The notes beneath the pieces are model-generated. The model was not told where the DNA came from. It searched no databases and was given only the letters and a program-made list of their open reading frames with translations. A stretch of DNA of 49,913 bases, from positions 427,134 to 477,046 of the forward strand of contig NZ_CH724152.1 in assembly GCF_000153185.1 (NCBI RefSeq), written 5' to 3'. The translations under genes were made by a program, and so were the position numbers. The first letter of the stretch is position 1, and each line of letters starts with the position of its first letter. Shown here in pieces: positions 28,942 to 38,531 of the stretch. Source of the stretch: Reinekea blandensis MED297. GTDB taxonomy: Bacteria > Pseudomonadota > Gammaproteobacteria > Pseudomonadales > Natronospirillaceae.

Positions 28942-29952
28942 TCAGCGACGCTGTCTGGCCAGCAGAAAAATAAAGAACGGTCCACCGATGGCCGACACGA
29001 AGATACCGGCCGGCAGATCTCGGGGCAAAAACAGGGTTCGTCCGGCAAGGTCAGCCAATAGCAACAGATTGGCGCCGATCAGAGCACAACCGATCAGTTG
29101 ACCGGGTAAGTGCTTCGGCAGCAGTTGACGGGTCAGATGCGGGGCCAGTAAGCCGACAAACCCGATGGCGCCGGCAAAAGAGACCGCCAGCGCCGCCATC
29201 GCGGCACTCAGGCATAGAATCAGCAACCGGATGGGCAGTGTGGACAGGCCCAGGCCGACCTGTTGTTCATCGGACAGTGCCAGCACCGCCAACTCGCGTT
29301 TCAGCAACAGACACCCCAGTAGTGCCACCACCGTGGCCGGTATCAGCCAGTGATTGACGGCGCTGTTGGCGCCATAAAGCGTTCCGGTCAGCCAGGTGTA
29401 AGCCATCGCCGAGGTTGTGGACTCGGACATGACCAGCAGTAAGGTCGTGATGGCGGCAAAACCGCTGTTCAGGCAGATGCCGACGAGGACCACTCGCGTG
29501 ACGGACAACCGTTGTTTCCAGGTCAGACCCAACAATGCAGCGGCTGCCGTCAGGGCGCCAATAAATGCCCAGATCGGCTGCCAAAAGGGTGCTGCGCCTG
29601 CGGCCACGACAATAAACAGGACGGCACCGACCGAGGCACCGGAGGTAATGCCGACAATGTCCGGCGACGCCAGCGGGTTACGCAGCAATCGCTGCAGCAG
29701 GAATCCGGACAGTCCCAACAATGCGCCCACAGAACAGGCAAGCAGGCTTCTGGGCAGGCGCAGAGTTTGGACAATAAAGTCCTCGTTGAGGCCCAGCATT
29801 GCCGGTATGACTCTGTCCAGCGGCAGCCGGGAGTGGCCGATGGCGACGGACATGACCAGAATCGCCAGGCTGATGATCATCAGCAGGGCTAAGCGCAGAT
29901 GAGAGGGCCATTTAGTTGATGGCATGGGAGCATTGGTGGAGGCTTGTGTCAT
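28942..29952 (-). CDS. FecCD-family ferric-siderophore permease (pair B, second)
   Basis: 336 residues, about nine to ten membrane helices. Landmarks are LRLPRSLLACSVGALLGLSGFLLQRLLRNPLASPDIVGITSGAS, and the ATPase-contact region SFAGAIGFVGLLAPHLTRQLLPKH. It is the last gene of the eight-gene operon and overlaps the permease gene upstream by ATGA, forming a heterodimeric BtuC-like channel with it. It has no ATPase gene beside it, so it must share the one at the operon start or use one elsewhere. Confidence 0.93.
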   Translation of the reverse strand: MTQASTNAPMPSTKWPSHLRLALLMIISLAILVMSVAIGHSRLPLDRVIPAMLGLNEDFIVQTLRLPRSLLACSVGALLGLSGFLLQRLLRNPLASPDIVGITSGASVGAVLFIVVAAGAAPFWQPIWAFIGALTAAAALLGLTWKQRLSVTRVVLVGICLNSGFAAITTLLLVMSESTTSAMAYTWLTGTLYGANSAVNHWLIPATVVALLGCLLLKRELAVLALSDEQQVGLGLSTLPIRLLILCLSAAMAALAVSFAGAIGFVGLLAPHLTRQLLPKHLPGQLIGCALIGANLLLLADLAGRTLFLPRDLPAGIFVSAIGGPFFIFLLARQRR

Positions 29953-30938
29953 AGCGCCACCTGTCGTCGGGTAACCAGAACAAGGAACACCGGAATGCCA
30001 ATGGCGGCTGTCATCACGCCGATCGGCATTTCCTGAGGTGGGATGATAAAGCGCGACAAGGTATCGGCCAGTAACAACAAGAGCCCGCCGATCAGCGCGG
30101 AAACCGGAACGAGCCGGCGATGGTCGGTGCCAACCAGGCGTCGGGCGGCATGGGGCACAATCAAGCCGATAAAGCCGATCAGTCCGGCAACGGCGACCGA
30201 GCCGCCGGCGAGCACAATGACCGCCAAGCCAGCCATCGGGCGCACGCGATTGACGGACTGACCCAGGCCAGCGGCCGTTTCGTCATCCAGCAACAGCAGG
30301 TTCAATAACCGACTGCTGAGCCAGACCAGTATGGTGACCACCAGAACCCAGGGCGCAAAGGCACCCACTGCTTCCAGCGATCGTCCGGCCACCGACCCAC
30401 CGAGCCAGTAGACCAGCCCGGACAGGGTGGCCTGATCGGCGATCAGAATGCCCTGGGTAAGCGCCGTAAACATCGCCCCGCAGGCGGCACCGGCCAGAAT
30501 GATGCGCAGTGGTGACAGCAGCCCGCGTTGCCAGGCCAGCAGGTACACCAGCGCTGTTGCCACGGTCGCACCGAGAAAGCCGAGCAGCATGTAACCAAGC
30601 AGGCTGGACAAGTTCAGCCAGGTGAAGCCAATGGCAATGAACATCAGGGCGCCAGCATTAATCCCCAATAGACCGGGTGAGGCCAGGGCATTGCGGGTCA
30701 GGGTCTGGCTTAATACTCCGGCGACGGCCAGTGCCGCCCCAATGACCAGCGCTGTGGCCGCACGGCTCAATCGGTTGATGCGCACCACGGTGTGTTCGAC
30801 CGAGGTGGCATCAAAAGCCGTGAACGCCTGCCACAGGTCCTGTTGCGAAATGCGTGTCTGGCCGAAGCTGAGGCTCATCCAAAAGGCTGAAAACACCAGC
30901 AGAATGAGCCCCAGCAACAGCGGTTTAGTCGAGACCAT
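29949..30938 (-). CDS. FecCD-family ferric-siderophore permease (pair B, first)
   Basis: 329 residues from the ATG at 30938, which overlaps the end of the binding-protein gene by 14 bases; a longer frame to 31136 would run through that gene and its N-terminal 66 residues are not transporter-like. Landmarks are INRLSRAATALVIGAALAVAGVLSQTLTRNALASPGLLGINAGA and VAGLIGFIGLIVPHAARRLVGTDHR. It forms the membrane channel with the following gene. Confidence 0.92.
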   Translation of the reverse strand: MVSTKPLLLGLILLVFSAFWMSLSFGQTRISQQDLWQAFTAFDATSVEHTVVRINRLSRAATALVIGAALAVAGVLSQTLTRNALASPGLLGINAGALMFIAIGFTWLNLSSLLGYMLLGFLGATVATALVYLLAWQRGLLSPLRIILAGAACGAMFTALTQGILIADQATLSGLVYWLGGSVAGRSLEAVGAFAPWVLVVTILVWLSSRLLNLLLLDDETAAGLGQSVNRVRPMAGLAVIVLAGGSVAVAGLIGFIGLIVPHAARRLVGTDHRRLVPVSALIGGLLLLLADTLSRFIIPPQEMPIGVMTAAIGIPVFLVLVTRRQVAL

Positions 30939-31836
30939 AGTGGCTTCGGATGTCCTGCAGCATCTGGCGGGCCGCCAGCGGGCCGCCGGCCATGTTCCAG
31001 GCGACCTGATCGACCCGGTAAACCGCATCGTTCTGCACGGCATCAAGGGTTTGCCACAGCGGGTGTGCGGTCCATTGCTGATAAGTCTGTTGTACCGCGT
31101 CGTCGTCTTCCATGAAGACAAAGGCAACGTCGGCATTCATCGACGGAATCGATTCTTTGCTCGTCAGTTTCATGCCCCAGGTGTCTTTCAGATGGTCAGC
31201 CGGGCGTTCAAAGCCAAGATCCGCCAGCACCTGACCGGAGAAACCCTGAAAGTAAATACGGGCATGGTCAGCGCGGAAGTTCAGCATGGTCACCTGTTGT
31301 GGCCAGTCGTCCTGCAGTTGTTCAGCAATGTCGGCCTGGAATGCGTCGGCGTCCGCCTGCCATTGTGCCAGCCAGGCGTCAGCAGCATCGGCTTTGCCGG
31401 TGACTTCAGCCACGAGTTCGAGCGTTTCATCGAACATAAAGACGGTTTCGTGGGCCACGGTCGGGGCAATTTGACTGAGCTGGTCGTAGACTTTTGCATG
31501 ACGAACTTCGGATGCGATGATCACGTCCGGCTGCAGTGCCGCGATGGCTTCCAGATTGGGTTGGGTTTCCAGACCGACCAGGGTGGTGTAATCCAGCTCA
31601 CCGCGCAGGTATTGGTAAATCGGTTTTTCGACCCACGACTCAACCGCGCCAACCGGTTCAATGCCCAGCGCAATGGCGGCGTCGGTGGCACCTTGATAAA
31701 GGGTCACAATCCGAACGGCCGGCTCTGGCAGCGTGGTGGTGCCGAGGGCGTGGTTGATGGTCAGTTCGGCATACGCCGAGGGCAACATCAGGGACATCGC
31801 CGTGACGGCGAGTAAGCGGGAAAACTTAGGCAGCAT
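30925..31836 (-). CDS. Periplasmic iron-siderophore-binding protein (FecB-like, set B)
   Basis: 303 residues with a signal peptide (cleavage after SAYA, about residue 23). A class III (BtuF/FhuD-type) binding fold is indicated by INHALGTTTLPEPAVRIVTLYQGATDAAIALGIEPVGAV, LEAIAALQPDVIIAS and the long connecting helix around 140-165. It delivers ferric siderophore to the following permease pair. Both it and the second binding protein keep the xxHxxGTTxx N-terminal motif, so they are ancient paralogues. Confidence 0.9.
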   Translation of the reverse strand: MLPKFSRLLAVTAMSLMLPSAYAELTINHALGTTTLPEPAVRIVTLYQGATDAAIALGIEPVGAVESWVEKPIYQYLRGELDYTTLVGLETQPNLEAIAALQPDVIIASEVRHAKVYDQLSQIAPTVAHETVFMFDETLELVAEVTGKADAADAWLAQWQADADAFQADIAEQLQDDWPQQVTMLNFRADHARIYFQGFSGQVLADLGFERPADHLKDTWGMKLTSKESIPSMNADVAFVFMEDDDAVQQTYQQWTAHPLWQTLDAVQNDAVYRVDQVAWNMAGGPLAARQMLQDIRSHYGLD

Positions 31837-31887
31837 AAAGGTGTCCTTGTACTTCGTTTTGTGTGGATGATCGTTGAGGGACAGGGC

Positions 31888-32661
31888 TCAGGCAGAGAGC
31901 GACTGTCGCAGAGACTGTTGTAATCGTTGCTGTTGTTCTTCGGGCTTCAGCAGCACACAGGTGGCGCAGTAATCGCGATCGTCGGCGGTGTAAAGTCGAC
32001 AACACCCACCGCGAATCCGGTAGCTTTGTTCGACCTGCACTGGAGCCTGATCTTTTCCCGGCACCCAGACCGAGACCCGGGTGAACCCGGTTTGTTTGTT
32101 ACGCAACGGCGAGGGTTCTGCCGCGAGGATGTCCATCGCGCGAGCTTCCGCCTCGGCTTCGTTGTTGAGGGTGCGACCGACCATCTGCCAGGCGACGGCG
32201 ACTGAGTCAGAGATCAGCCGCCATTGCGCCGCGGCATTCAGCCGGCTGGTGGTCTTTACCGGGCCGATAAACGCCGACATCAGGTTGATCAGCATTTCCC
32301 GAAGTGTCGCGCTCGAGACGGCTGCCAGATCGACCGACGTCAGCCGGAGCCTTAGTTGCTCGTCTTCTTCCCTGAGCCATAGGTTGGTTGAGGTTAACGG
32401 CGGTACCTGACCCAGGCTCAGATCACACGCCGCCAGAATGGTGGCGAAGATGTAAGAGACACGGCCAACGGCAAAGGCGCCCTGGCCGCGTTGGTCCAAT
32501 CCCGGATAGTCAGTTGCGAAGCGCTGATATTTCTGCGCTAACCAATCACTTTGCAGGGCTTCATCCAGGCGATGCCAGGAAGGATCAACCGGTCCGATAT
32601 CGATATGAAACAGCCGGTTGGCATTCAGTTCAGCAAAGATGGCATCCAGGGCATGACTCAT
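31888..32661 (-). CDS. fhuF: Siderophore-iron reductase FhuF
   Basis: 257 residues from the ATG at 32661 (GGAG nine bases upstream, 22 bp after the previous stop); an upstream in-frame start at 32736 would overlap that gene. The C-terminal GGCCRLYTADDRDYCATC gives Cys220, Cys221, Cys232 and Cys235, the CC-x10-C-x2-C cluster site unique to FhuF [2Fe-2S] reductases. It is a cytoplasmic protein that reduces ferric siderophore so that iron is released after uptake. It lies between the two binding-protein genes, so it may serve both uptake routes. Confidence 0.94.
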   Translation of the reverse strand: MSHALDAIFAELNANRLFHIDIGPVDPSWHRLDEALQSDWLAQKYQRFATDYPGLDQRGQGAFAVGRVSYIFATILAACDLSLGQVPPLTSTNLWLREEDEQLRLRLTSVDLAAVSSATLREMLINLMSAFIGPVKTTSRLNAAAQWRLISDSVAVAWQMVGRTLNNEAEAEARAMDILAAEPSPLRNKQTGFTRVSVWVPGKDQAPVQVEQSYRIRGGCCRLYTADDRDYCATCVLLKPEEQQQRLQQSLRQSLSA

Positions 32662-32683
32662 CGGGCAACTCCGTGGGTTGGCT

Positions 32684-33634
32684 TCAGCGACGCGCGTCTG
32701 CGATGGTGTCCGGGTCGCCGTCGAGTGCGGCTTCAATCATCGGCACCATTTTGTCAAAGGCGTAAGACAGGCTCAGCAGTGAGGCAAACGAAAACGCGCC
32801 GGTCACTTCGGTGCCGAGGAACACTTCGCGGTTTTCTTTCACCACATCAAGATAAGGCCGCGCTGGCACATCCATGATGTTGCTGAAGTCATCGGTCGAG
32901 GTCACCCACATCAGCAGATCGGTATCGATGGCGGAGAGGTCTTCCATCGAGAAGGTGACCCAGAACTCGTTGGTGTCAATGGCGTCGTCAATCACCTGTG
33001 GCGTCACGAAGCCCAGCTCGGACATCAGCAGCGGCCGGATATCATTTGAGGTGTAAGCGCCCACCGCATCCTGCCAGCGATTGGCAATGGCAATGGTTTT
33101 ACCGTCCCAGGACGGGTGCGCGTCAGCAATTCCGGCCAGTTGCTTTCGGATGGCGTCGACACGAGCCTGTGCTTCGGCTTCTTTGCCCAGTACACGTCCG
33201 GCGGTCAGAGCCTGTTCGTCCCAGCTCATGGCATAGTCGCCTGTGCCTTCGGGGACCGCGACGACCGGGGCGATTTTGCTGAGTTTGTCATAATCTTCCT
33301 GCGTGATGCCGGACCAGATGGCAATAATCACATCGGGGTTCGCGGACGCAATCTGCTCGAAGTTCAGGTCGCCCTTAAGTACTTCCGGCTCGGTCGTCAG
33401 GGCCTCTTGCGCCCATGGCCAGACCACTTCCGGGTAGTCGCCATACCAATAGCGGATGACCACCGGTTGCACACCCAGTGCAAGCAGGTTGTCTGCGCCA
33501 TTAAAGTCAACCGTCGCCACCCGTTCCGGGGCGCTTTCGATGACGGTGGTGCCGAACTTGTGATCAATGGTCAGCGGGAAGGCCTGAGTCAGGCCCGCGA
33601 CGAACAGAGTCGCCAGAGCTAGCAGTTTTCGCAT
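32684..33634 (-). CDS. Periplasmic iron-siderophore-binding protein (FepB/FhuD-like, set A)
   Basis: 316 residues with a signal peptide (cleavage after TQAF/FPL, about residue 18). Landmarks are TIDHKFGTTVIESAPERVATVDFNGADNLLALGVQPVVI, FEQIASANPDVIIAIWSGI and a mid-protein connecting helix. It is one of two binding proteins in the operon, following the set A permeases by 69 bp. It contains several Trp/Tyr in the putative cleft (IRYWYGDYPEVVWPW), typical of catecholate-type binding proteins, but the ligand is not certain. Confidence 0.9.
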   Translation of the reverse strand: MRKLLALATLFVAGLTQAFPLTIDHKFGTTVIESAPERVATVDFNGADNLLALGVQPVVIRYWYGDYPEVVWPWAQEALTTEPEVLKGDLNFEQIASANPDVIIAIWSGITQEDYDKLSKIAPVVAVPEGTGDYAMSWDEQALTAGRVLGKEAEAQARVDAIRKQLAGIADAHPSWDGKTIAIANRWQDAVGAYTSNDIRPLLMSELGFVTPQVIDDAIDTNEFWVTFSMEDLSAIDTDLLMWVTSTDDFSNIMDVPARPYLDVVKENREVFLGTEVTGAFSFASLLSLSYAFDKMVPMIEAALDGDPDTIADARR

Positions 33635-33703
33635 GTTATCTCCTGAAGGTCAGTAAAGCGGTGTCCGCAACGGCTGTTGTGGACATGAGGTTAAGAAATC
33701 CAA

Positions 33704-34732
33704 TCACAGTGACGGCCTCGGTCTGAGCATCAACCAGATAAAGACCGGCGCGCCGATTAATGAGGTGACCAGTCCGGCCGGTAGTTGTATCGGGTCGAAC
33801 AGCACGCGCCCGGCCAGATCGGCGATCATGACCAGCAGGCCGCCGACCAGAGCCGTCAACAGTAAGAAAGTGGCCGGGCCGGTGCGCAGAATCTGGCGGG
33901 TCAGATGCGGTGCCAGCAGCCCGACAAAGCCCAGCGGTCCGACGACCGCCGTGGCCAAGGCCGCGGCCATGACCGCACTGAGTAACTGAACCCGACCGAC
34001 GCGTCGCAGCGGAACGCCGAGCCCGGTGGCCGTTTCATGGCCCAGCGCCATCGGTGACAGGGCCCGTGATTGCAGCAGATACAGGACGATCAGTACGCTG
34101 CAGGCTATCGCAAGTATGCGTACGTCTGACCAGTTGGCGCTGTTAACACTACCGGCCAGCCAGGCCAGTGCCGACATGGCTTCTTCGATGTCGCCATAGG
34201 TCAACATGGCCGACGTTAACGCCGTGATGAAGGCGGCGACGCCGATCCCCATCAGTATGAACTTCAACGAATGGCCTTCACCCGAGACCAGGCGAATCAG
34301 AGCGGCCACGCCGAGCGAGCCGGAAAATGCCGCGACTTCGCGCCATTCGTTACCAAACTCAGGAAAGACCACAATCAACGCCACCACCGCCAGGGCCGCG
34401 CCCTGTGAAATACCAATCAGACTCGGGTCGGCCAGCGCATTGCGCGTCAGGTTCTGCAGCATGGCTCCGGACAAGGCAAACAGCGCCCCGCTGAACACGG
34501 CGACCAGCGTGCGGGGTAAGCGGAACTCCCAGACCACCAGTCGATGTTGCGCATCGGCCAGCGGGTTTTGCAGCGCCTGCCAGACATCCTGTGGCGAGAG
34601 CTCAAAACTGCCGCTGAGCAGACTGATGACCAGCGTCAGCAGGACCAGAGCGACGGCCATGCCCAGCGCCAGCAGGCCGGAGGGTTGCAGCCGGAACGAA
34701 ATCTGATCCTGAAACAAACGGACGACAGTCAT
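33704..34732 (-). CDS. FecCD-family ferric-siderophore permease (pair A, second)
   Basis: 342 residues from the ATG at 34732, eight bases after the previous stop; a longer frame to 35011 lies inside the upstream gene and is a shadow. Landmarks are FRLPRTLVAVFSGALFALSGAMLQNLTRNALADPSLIGISQGA and VVGPLGFVGLLAPHLTRQILRTG. It partners the upstream permease in the FepDG-like channel. Confidence 0.92.
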   Translation of the reverse strand: MTVVRLFQDQISFRLQPSGLLALGMAVALVLLTLVISLLSGSFELSPQDVWQALQNPLADAQHRLVVWEFRLPRTLVAVFSGALFALSGAMLQNLTRNALADPSLIGISQGAALAVVALIVVFPEFGNEWREVAAFSGSLGVAALIRLVSGEGHSLKFILMGIGVAAFITALTSAMLTYGDIEEAMSALAWLAGSVNSANWSDVRILAIACSVLIVLYLLQSRALSPMALGHETATGLGVPLRRVGRVQLLSAVMAAALATAVVGPLGFVGLLAPHLTRQILRTGPATFLLLTALVGGLLVMIADLAGRVLFDPIQLPAGLVTSLIGAPVFIWLMLRPRPSL

Positions 34733-34740
34733 GATGAGCC

Positions 34741-35739
34741 TCAGTTCAGCCGCGAGCGGACGAGATAAATCAGCAGCGGTGCGCCGAGCATGGCCGTGAT
34801 CAGCCCGGTTGCGATTTCCTGCGGACGAACCACCAGGCGGGCGATGACATCGACACCCAGCAGATAGGCCGCCCCGAACAGCGCCGAATATGGAATAATC
34901 CAGCGATAGTCTGACCCGATGAACAGGCGAACCAGGTGGGGAATCACCAAACCGATAAAGCCCAACGGGCCGGCCATGGCGACCGATGATGCGGTCAATA
35001 CCACCACACACAGCAGCAACTGAGCCTTGCGCCGGGTTATTGGGATGCCCAGGCCGGCCGCCTGTTCATCGCCCATCGACAAGGCCGTAACTGAGGGCGC
35101 CAGAACGATGGCCGCAGCCAAACCGATGAGCATCCAGGGCAGGGACCAGATCAGCTCAGAGAGATCGCGACCGGCAACTGAGCCGACCAGCCATCCGCGC
35201 AGCGCATCGAAGGTTTGTTGATCGAGTAAATGCAGTACGGAAATGATGGCGGCAAAAAAGGCCGACAGGGCCGCACCGGACAAGGTTAACGACAAGGGCG
35301 TGGCACCGCCGGGTGCCCGGCTGGCAACGGTCCAGACCAGAATGGCCGCAAGTAAAGCACCGACAGCCGCAATAACCGGCAGTAACGTCTGAGATTGCAG
35401 ATCGAAAACCGAAAGTGCCAGTACGGCGGCCAGTGAAGCACCGGCCATTAAGCCCAACAGGGCTGGATCGGCCAGCGGGTTCCGGGTGACACCCTGCATC
35501 AGCGCCCCGGCCACGGCCAGCGAGGCGCCAACCAGAGCCGCAATGAGGGCCCGGGGCAGACGCAGGTCACGCACAATGATGTGATTAAACTGCCCTTCAT
35601 CGAAGTGCAGGAAGGCCTCAAGTACGGTACCGAACGGCAGGCTTTTCGCGCCGACGCTGAGGTGCCAGACCATTGCCACGAGGACAATGCCGAGCCCCAT
35701 CAACAGTCCGCTGGCTGAATACGCCTGAGTGCGATTCAC
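34741..35739 (-). CDS. FecCD-family ferric-siderophore permease (pair A, first)
   Basis: 332 residues from a GTG at 35739 that overlaps the ATPase stop as GTGA, with GGAGG ten bases upstream; the frame is open further but the protein similarity starts here. Landmarks are LRLPRALIAALVGASLAVAGALMQGVTRNPLADPALLGLMAGAS and MAGPLGFIGLVIPHLVRLFIGSD. Confidence 0.92.
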   Translation of the reverse strand: MNRTQAYSASGLLMGLGIVLVAMVWHLSVGAKSLPFGTVLEAFLHFDEGQFNHIIVRDLRLPRALIAALVGASLAVAGALMQGVTRNPLADPALLGLMAGASLAAVLALSVFDLQSQTLLPVIAAVGALLAAILVWTVASRAPGGATPLSLTLSGAALSAFFAAIISVLHLLDQQTFDALRGWLVGSVAGRDLSELIWSLPWMLIGLAAAIVLAPSVTALSMGDEQAAGLGIPITRRKAQLLLCVVVLTASSVAMAGPLGFIGLVIPHLVRLFIGSDYRWIIPYSALFGAAYLLGVDVIARLVVRPQEIATGLITAMLGAPLLIYLVRSRLN

Positions 35740-36581
35740 GGTTGCACGACCTCCGCCAGAGCAATATCGGCCGCTGGGGTTGTGTGGTGAGGCACCTGAG
35801 TGGGCACGCACATCAGGCGGCCGCTGTAAGGGTCGCGGAGAATCTGCGCATCCAGATTGAATACCGACTTCAGATTGTCGCGGGTGAAAATCTCATCCGG
35901 ATGCCCCTGCGCCTGCAAACGACCGTCTTTCATCATGATCAGATGATCGGCAAAGGCGGCGGCCATGTTCAGCTCATGCAGCACTACGACCAGTGTGCGT
36001 CCGTGATCGTGCGCCAGAGACGTGAGCAGATTGAGCAGATCGACCTGGACCCGCATGTCGAGAAAGGTGGTCGGCTCATCCAGCAGAATGACCGGGGTCT
36101 GTTGCGCCAGAACCATGGCGATCCAGCAACGCTGACGTTGACCGCCTGACAGAGCCGATACCGGCCGGTCGGCCAGCTCAACAGTGTCCGTCATGCTCAA
36201 CGCTTCCTGAACCGCAGCTTCGTCTTCTCGGCTCCACTGCTGGAAGAGAGACTGGTGTGGGTAGCGCCCCTGAGCGACCAGTTCACGAACCGTCAGACCT
36301 TCGGGTGCAATCGGGCCCTGCGGTAGCAGCGCCAGTTGTCGGGCAACATGACGGGTTGGCTGGTCGTGCAGGTTGGCGTTGTTCAGAATAACCTGACCCT
36401 GATGAGGTTTGAGAATACGGGCCATGCATTTCAACAGCGTCGACTTGCCGCAACCGTTCGGTCCGATCAGGGCCGTCAGTTTGCCGGAACCGATATGAAA
36501 GTTGGCGTCGAAGACGACAGGATCCTGGTAACCGGTGGTCAGTTGGTCGACCCGCAGCAGAGTTTCAGGCAGGTGGGTCAT
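35736..36581 (-). CDS. ATP-binding protein of ferric-siderophore ABC importer (FecE/FepC-like)
   Basis: 281 residues. Walker A GPNGCGKST, Q-loop LLPQGPIAPEGLTVRELVAQGRYPHQ (with the GRxPH motif of iron-siderophore ATPases), signature LSGGQRQRCWIAM, Walker B VILLDEPTTFLD and H-loop VVLHELNMA are all intact. It is the first gene of the operon and the only ATPase gene in it, directly behind the Fur-like boxes. It presumably energises permease pair A and, by sharing, pair B. Confidence 0.95.
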   Translation of the reverse strand: MTHLPETLLRVDQLTTGYQDPVVFDANFHIGSGKLTALIGPNGCGKSTLLKCMARILKPHQGQVILNNANLHDQPTRHVARQLALLPQGPIAPEGLTVRELVAQGRYPHQSLFQQWSREDEAAVQEALSMTDTVELADRPVSALSGGQRQRCWIAMVLAQQTPVILLDEPTTFLDMRVQVDLLNLLTSLAHDHGRTLVVVLHELNMAAAFADHLIMMKDGRLQAQGHPDEIFTRDNLKSVFNLDAQILRDPYSGRLMCVPTQVPHHTTPAADIALAEVVQP

Positions 36582-36606
36582 AGACAGTTCTTCAGAGAAT
36601 TTTAAC

Positions 36607-36660
36607 CTGAATGATAATCGTTGTTATTTGCAAGTCAATACACAATTAAGAATCATTATT
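36607..36660 (-). promoter_or_regulatory. Fur-like boxes and promoter of the siderophore uptake operon
   Basis: Two Fur-like sites: 36607-36625 (core AATGATAATC, 13/19) and 36642-36660 (core AATCATTAT, 12/19). On the minus strand TTGACT (36638-36633), 16 bases, TATCAT (36616-36611) forms a promoter whose -10 lies inside the first box. Iron-replete repression by Fur is the expected control. Confidence 0.65.
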
Positions 36661-36744
36661 GATTTGGCGCAAGAGATGCGCAGATTTGAGCAGGCGTGAA
36701 GTCTTGACACAGGTGCTTGAACGTAGGAGCTCGGGCGGGTGAGG

Positions 36745-36785
36745 CAGGGTCAGCGGTGACCAAAAACTGATCACCGGTGACCCTG
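36745..36785 (-). terminator. Stem-loop after the Aer-like gene
   Basis: Arms of 15 bp with one mismatch (36745-36759 and 36771-36785; inner parts CGGTGA and TCACCG) just after the stop at 36796. No clear T-run on either strand; probable transcription end or mRNA stabiliser. Confidence 0.5.
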
Positions 36786-36795
36786 TGTGCAGATG

Positions 36796-38352
36796 TCAGC
36801 GGAAGCGTTGGATCAAAACGGATTGTTTCTCAGCCTGGTCGGTTAACCGATCACTGAACTGCAAAGTGTGTTCTGCACTGTCCGACAGCTCTTCGGTGAG
36901 GCCCAGTACGGCTTCAGAGTTTTTCGAGATTTCATCGCTGGCGACCGCTTGTTGATTGGACAGATCGGCAATGGTTTCAATGTTCTGCGTCACACGATCA
37001 ATGGCGTCCGCGAGATCATGGATGTACTGCTGGACCGTATCGATTCGTTTCTGTGTCCGGCTTGTCATCTGATGCCCTTCATCAATTGACGCCACCGTTT
37101 TTTCAGTCGCTGCCACCAGGGTGTTGATGATATCGGAGATGGTCTCGGTGGAATCCTGCGTTTTACTGGCCAGAGAGCGGACTTCATCCGCCACCACGGC
37201 AAAGCCCCGCCCCTGTTCACCGGCTCGGGCCGCTTCAATGGCGGCGTTCAGTGCCAGCAGATTGGTTTGTTCGGCAATCCCGCTGATGACGGAAATCACC
37301 GAACGAATCTGTTCGCTGTCTTTCGCTAATTGATTGACTACATCAACCGTTTGGCTCATGGAGTTCACCAGCTGCTGAATCTGTTCACTGGCTGCCTTAA
37401 GCTCACTGAGCCCCTGCTGCGCCTGCTCATTAGCCTGTTGTGCGGCGCTGGAGGAGTCGGCGGAGTTGCCGGCGATTTCCTGCACGGAATGGCTCATTTC
37501 CTGAACCGCCGAGGCGACACCATTCAGCTGATCTTTGGCCTGCGCAATGGCGCCAAACTGTTGCTGGGAACGATCATGGTTATCGGCGGACAGAGAGGTC
37601 AGTAAGTCGCCCTGTTGATTCATTCGTTCCAGCACCGTGTGCAGATGCCGTTCGTGAAAAGACTGCAGCATCTGCAGCCGGCTTCGCGGCGTCAGATGGC
37701 CGGTGAAAATGTATTGGGTGATGGCATCATCGTTGAACTTGCCCAGATATTGATTGATTTGCGGTTGCAGATCGGTCATCCGTTGCAGCAGCCAGGTCAG
37801 CACAAACAGCAAGACACCGACCAGCCAGCCCCATTGTGGCGTGACCCATGAGGCTGCGACTAATCCGATGACGGCAACGACGGCCGGACGCAGCCAGTGC
37901 AGATTGCTCTCAATCAGTCGGGGATACCAGGGTAAGGGTGGTTTGCCGGCATTCAGGTTGGCGTAAACCTGTTCCGCTCGCTCGACCCAGGCTCTTTCTG
38001 GTTTTTGACGGACCGACTCGTGGGAGACGATGGTGTTGTTTTCGTAAGACGGGGTGACATAGGCGTCCACCCAGTAGTGATCGCCGTTTTTGCAGCGGTT
38101 CTTCACGATGCCGCGCCAGGGGCGGCCGGCGTCGATGTTGTCCCACAGCAGTTGAAACGCGGCTTGCGGCATGTCCTGATGACGAACGATGTTGTGAGCC
38201 TGACCAATCAGCTCATCACGGGTGAAACCGGCAATGCGGCAGAACGTCTCGTTCGCTTCGGTAATGACACCTTTTGGCGTCGTCGCACTGACAAGCTGAT
38301 CATCATCGGTCAACGGTACTTCTACCTGAGTGACCGGTCCTGTTTTCCGCAT
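36796..38352 (-). CDS. Aer-like PAS-containing chemoreceptor
   Basis: 518 residues. An N-terminal PAS domain (about 15-125) with the Aer-type features [43 protein letters not shown] and [18 protein letters not shown], where FAD binds in Aer. A membrane hairpin (about 158-200), then the signalling domain with tip [20 protein letters not shown] and [12 protein letters not shown]. There is no periplasmic domain, as expected for a redox/aerotaxis receptor. Its 179-bp upstream region has a TCCGATAA element resembling a FliA -10. It has no periplasmic ligand site. Confidence 0.92.
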   Translation of the reverse strand: MRKTGPVTQVEVPLTDDDQLVSATTPKGVITEANETFCRIAGFTRDELIGQAHNIVRHQDMPQAAFQLLWDNIDAGRPWRGIVKNRCKNGDHYWVDAYVTPSYENNTIVSHESVRQKPERAWVERAEQVYANLNAGKPPLPWYPRLIESNLHWLRPAVVAVIGLVAASWVTPQWGWLVGVLLFVLTWLLQRMTDLQPQINQYLGKFNDDAITQYIFTGHLTPRSRLQMLQSFHERHLHTVLERMNQQGDLLTSLSADNHDRSQQQFGAIAQAKDQLNGVASAVQEMSHSVQEIAGNSADSSSAAQQANEQAQQGLSELKAASEQIQQLVNSMSQTVDVVNQLAKDSEQIRSVISVISGIAEQTNLLALNAAIEAARAGEQGRGFAVVADEVRSLASKTQDSTETISDIINTLVAATEKTVASIDEGHQMTSRTQKRIDTVQQYIHDLADAIDRVTQNIETIADLSNQQAVASDEISKNSEAVLGLTEELSDSAEHTLQFSDRLTDQAEKQSVLIQRFR

Positions 38353-38427
38353 AATATGAAACCCTTACTCGACTGCTTTACTTCAGAGGTATCGTCGGCT
38401 CTGGATGAATCCGTGGTATTGATCTTG

Positions 38428-38458
38428 TTATCGGATGTTTGAGCGACAAGTCTGTCAA
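38428..38458 (-). promoter_or_regulatory. Candidate promoter of the Aer-like gene
   Basis: Minus-strand TCCGATAA (38435-38428) matches the FliA -10 GCCGATAA at 7/8, but its -35 is poor. Overlapping it is a sigma-70-like pair, TTGACA (38458-38453), 17 bases, TCCGAT. Either could serve; the position is about 75 bp before the gene. Confidence 0.35.
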
Positions 38459-38510
38459 TATAGATGGCTATCGGCAATTGTACAGCAAGCTTGAGGGCAG
38501 GCAGGGACAA

Positions 38511-38526
38511 GGGGCCCACAGGCCCC
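38511..38526 (-). terminator. GC hairpin after the flavoprotein gene
   Basis: GGGGCC (38511-38516) and GGCCCC (38521-38526) with a four-base loop, five bases after the stop codon at 38532. No T-run. Confidence 0.4.
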
Positions 38527-38531
38527 GGACA

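Noticed and set aside
30939-31136. Extended start of permease gene at 31136
   Set aside because: The extra 66 residues lie within the binding-protein gene in another frame and have no transporter-like sequence; the ATG at 30938 starts at a normal hydrophobic segment.
30622-31815. Plus-strand 397-residue frame opposite the siderophore genes
   Set aside because: It is antisense to two clear genes (permease and binding protein) and shows no recognisable domain.
34733-35011. Extended start of permease gene at 35011
   Set aside because: The extension is a shadow of the upstream permease gene; the ATG at 34732 gives an ordinary FecCD length.
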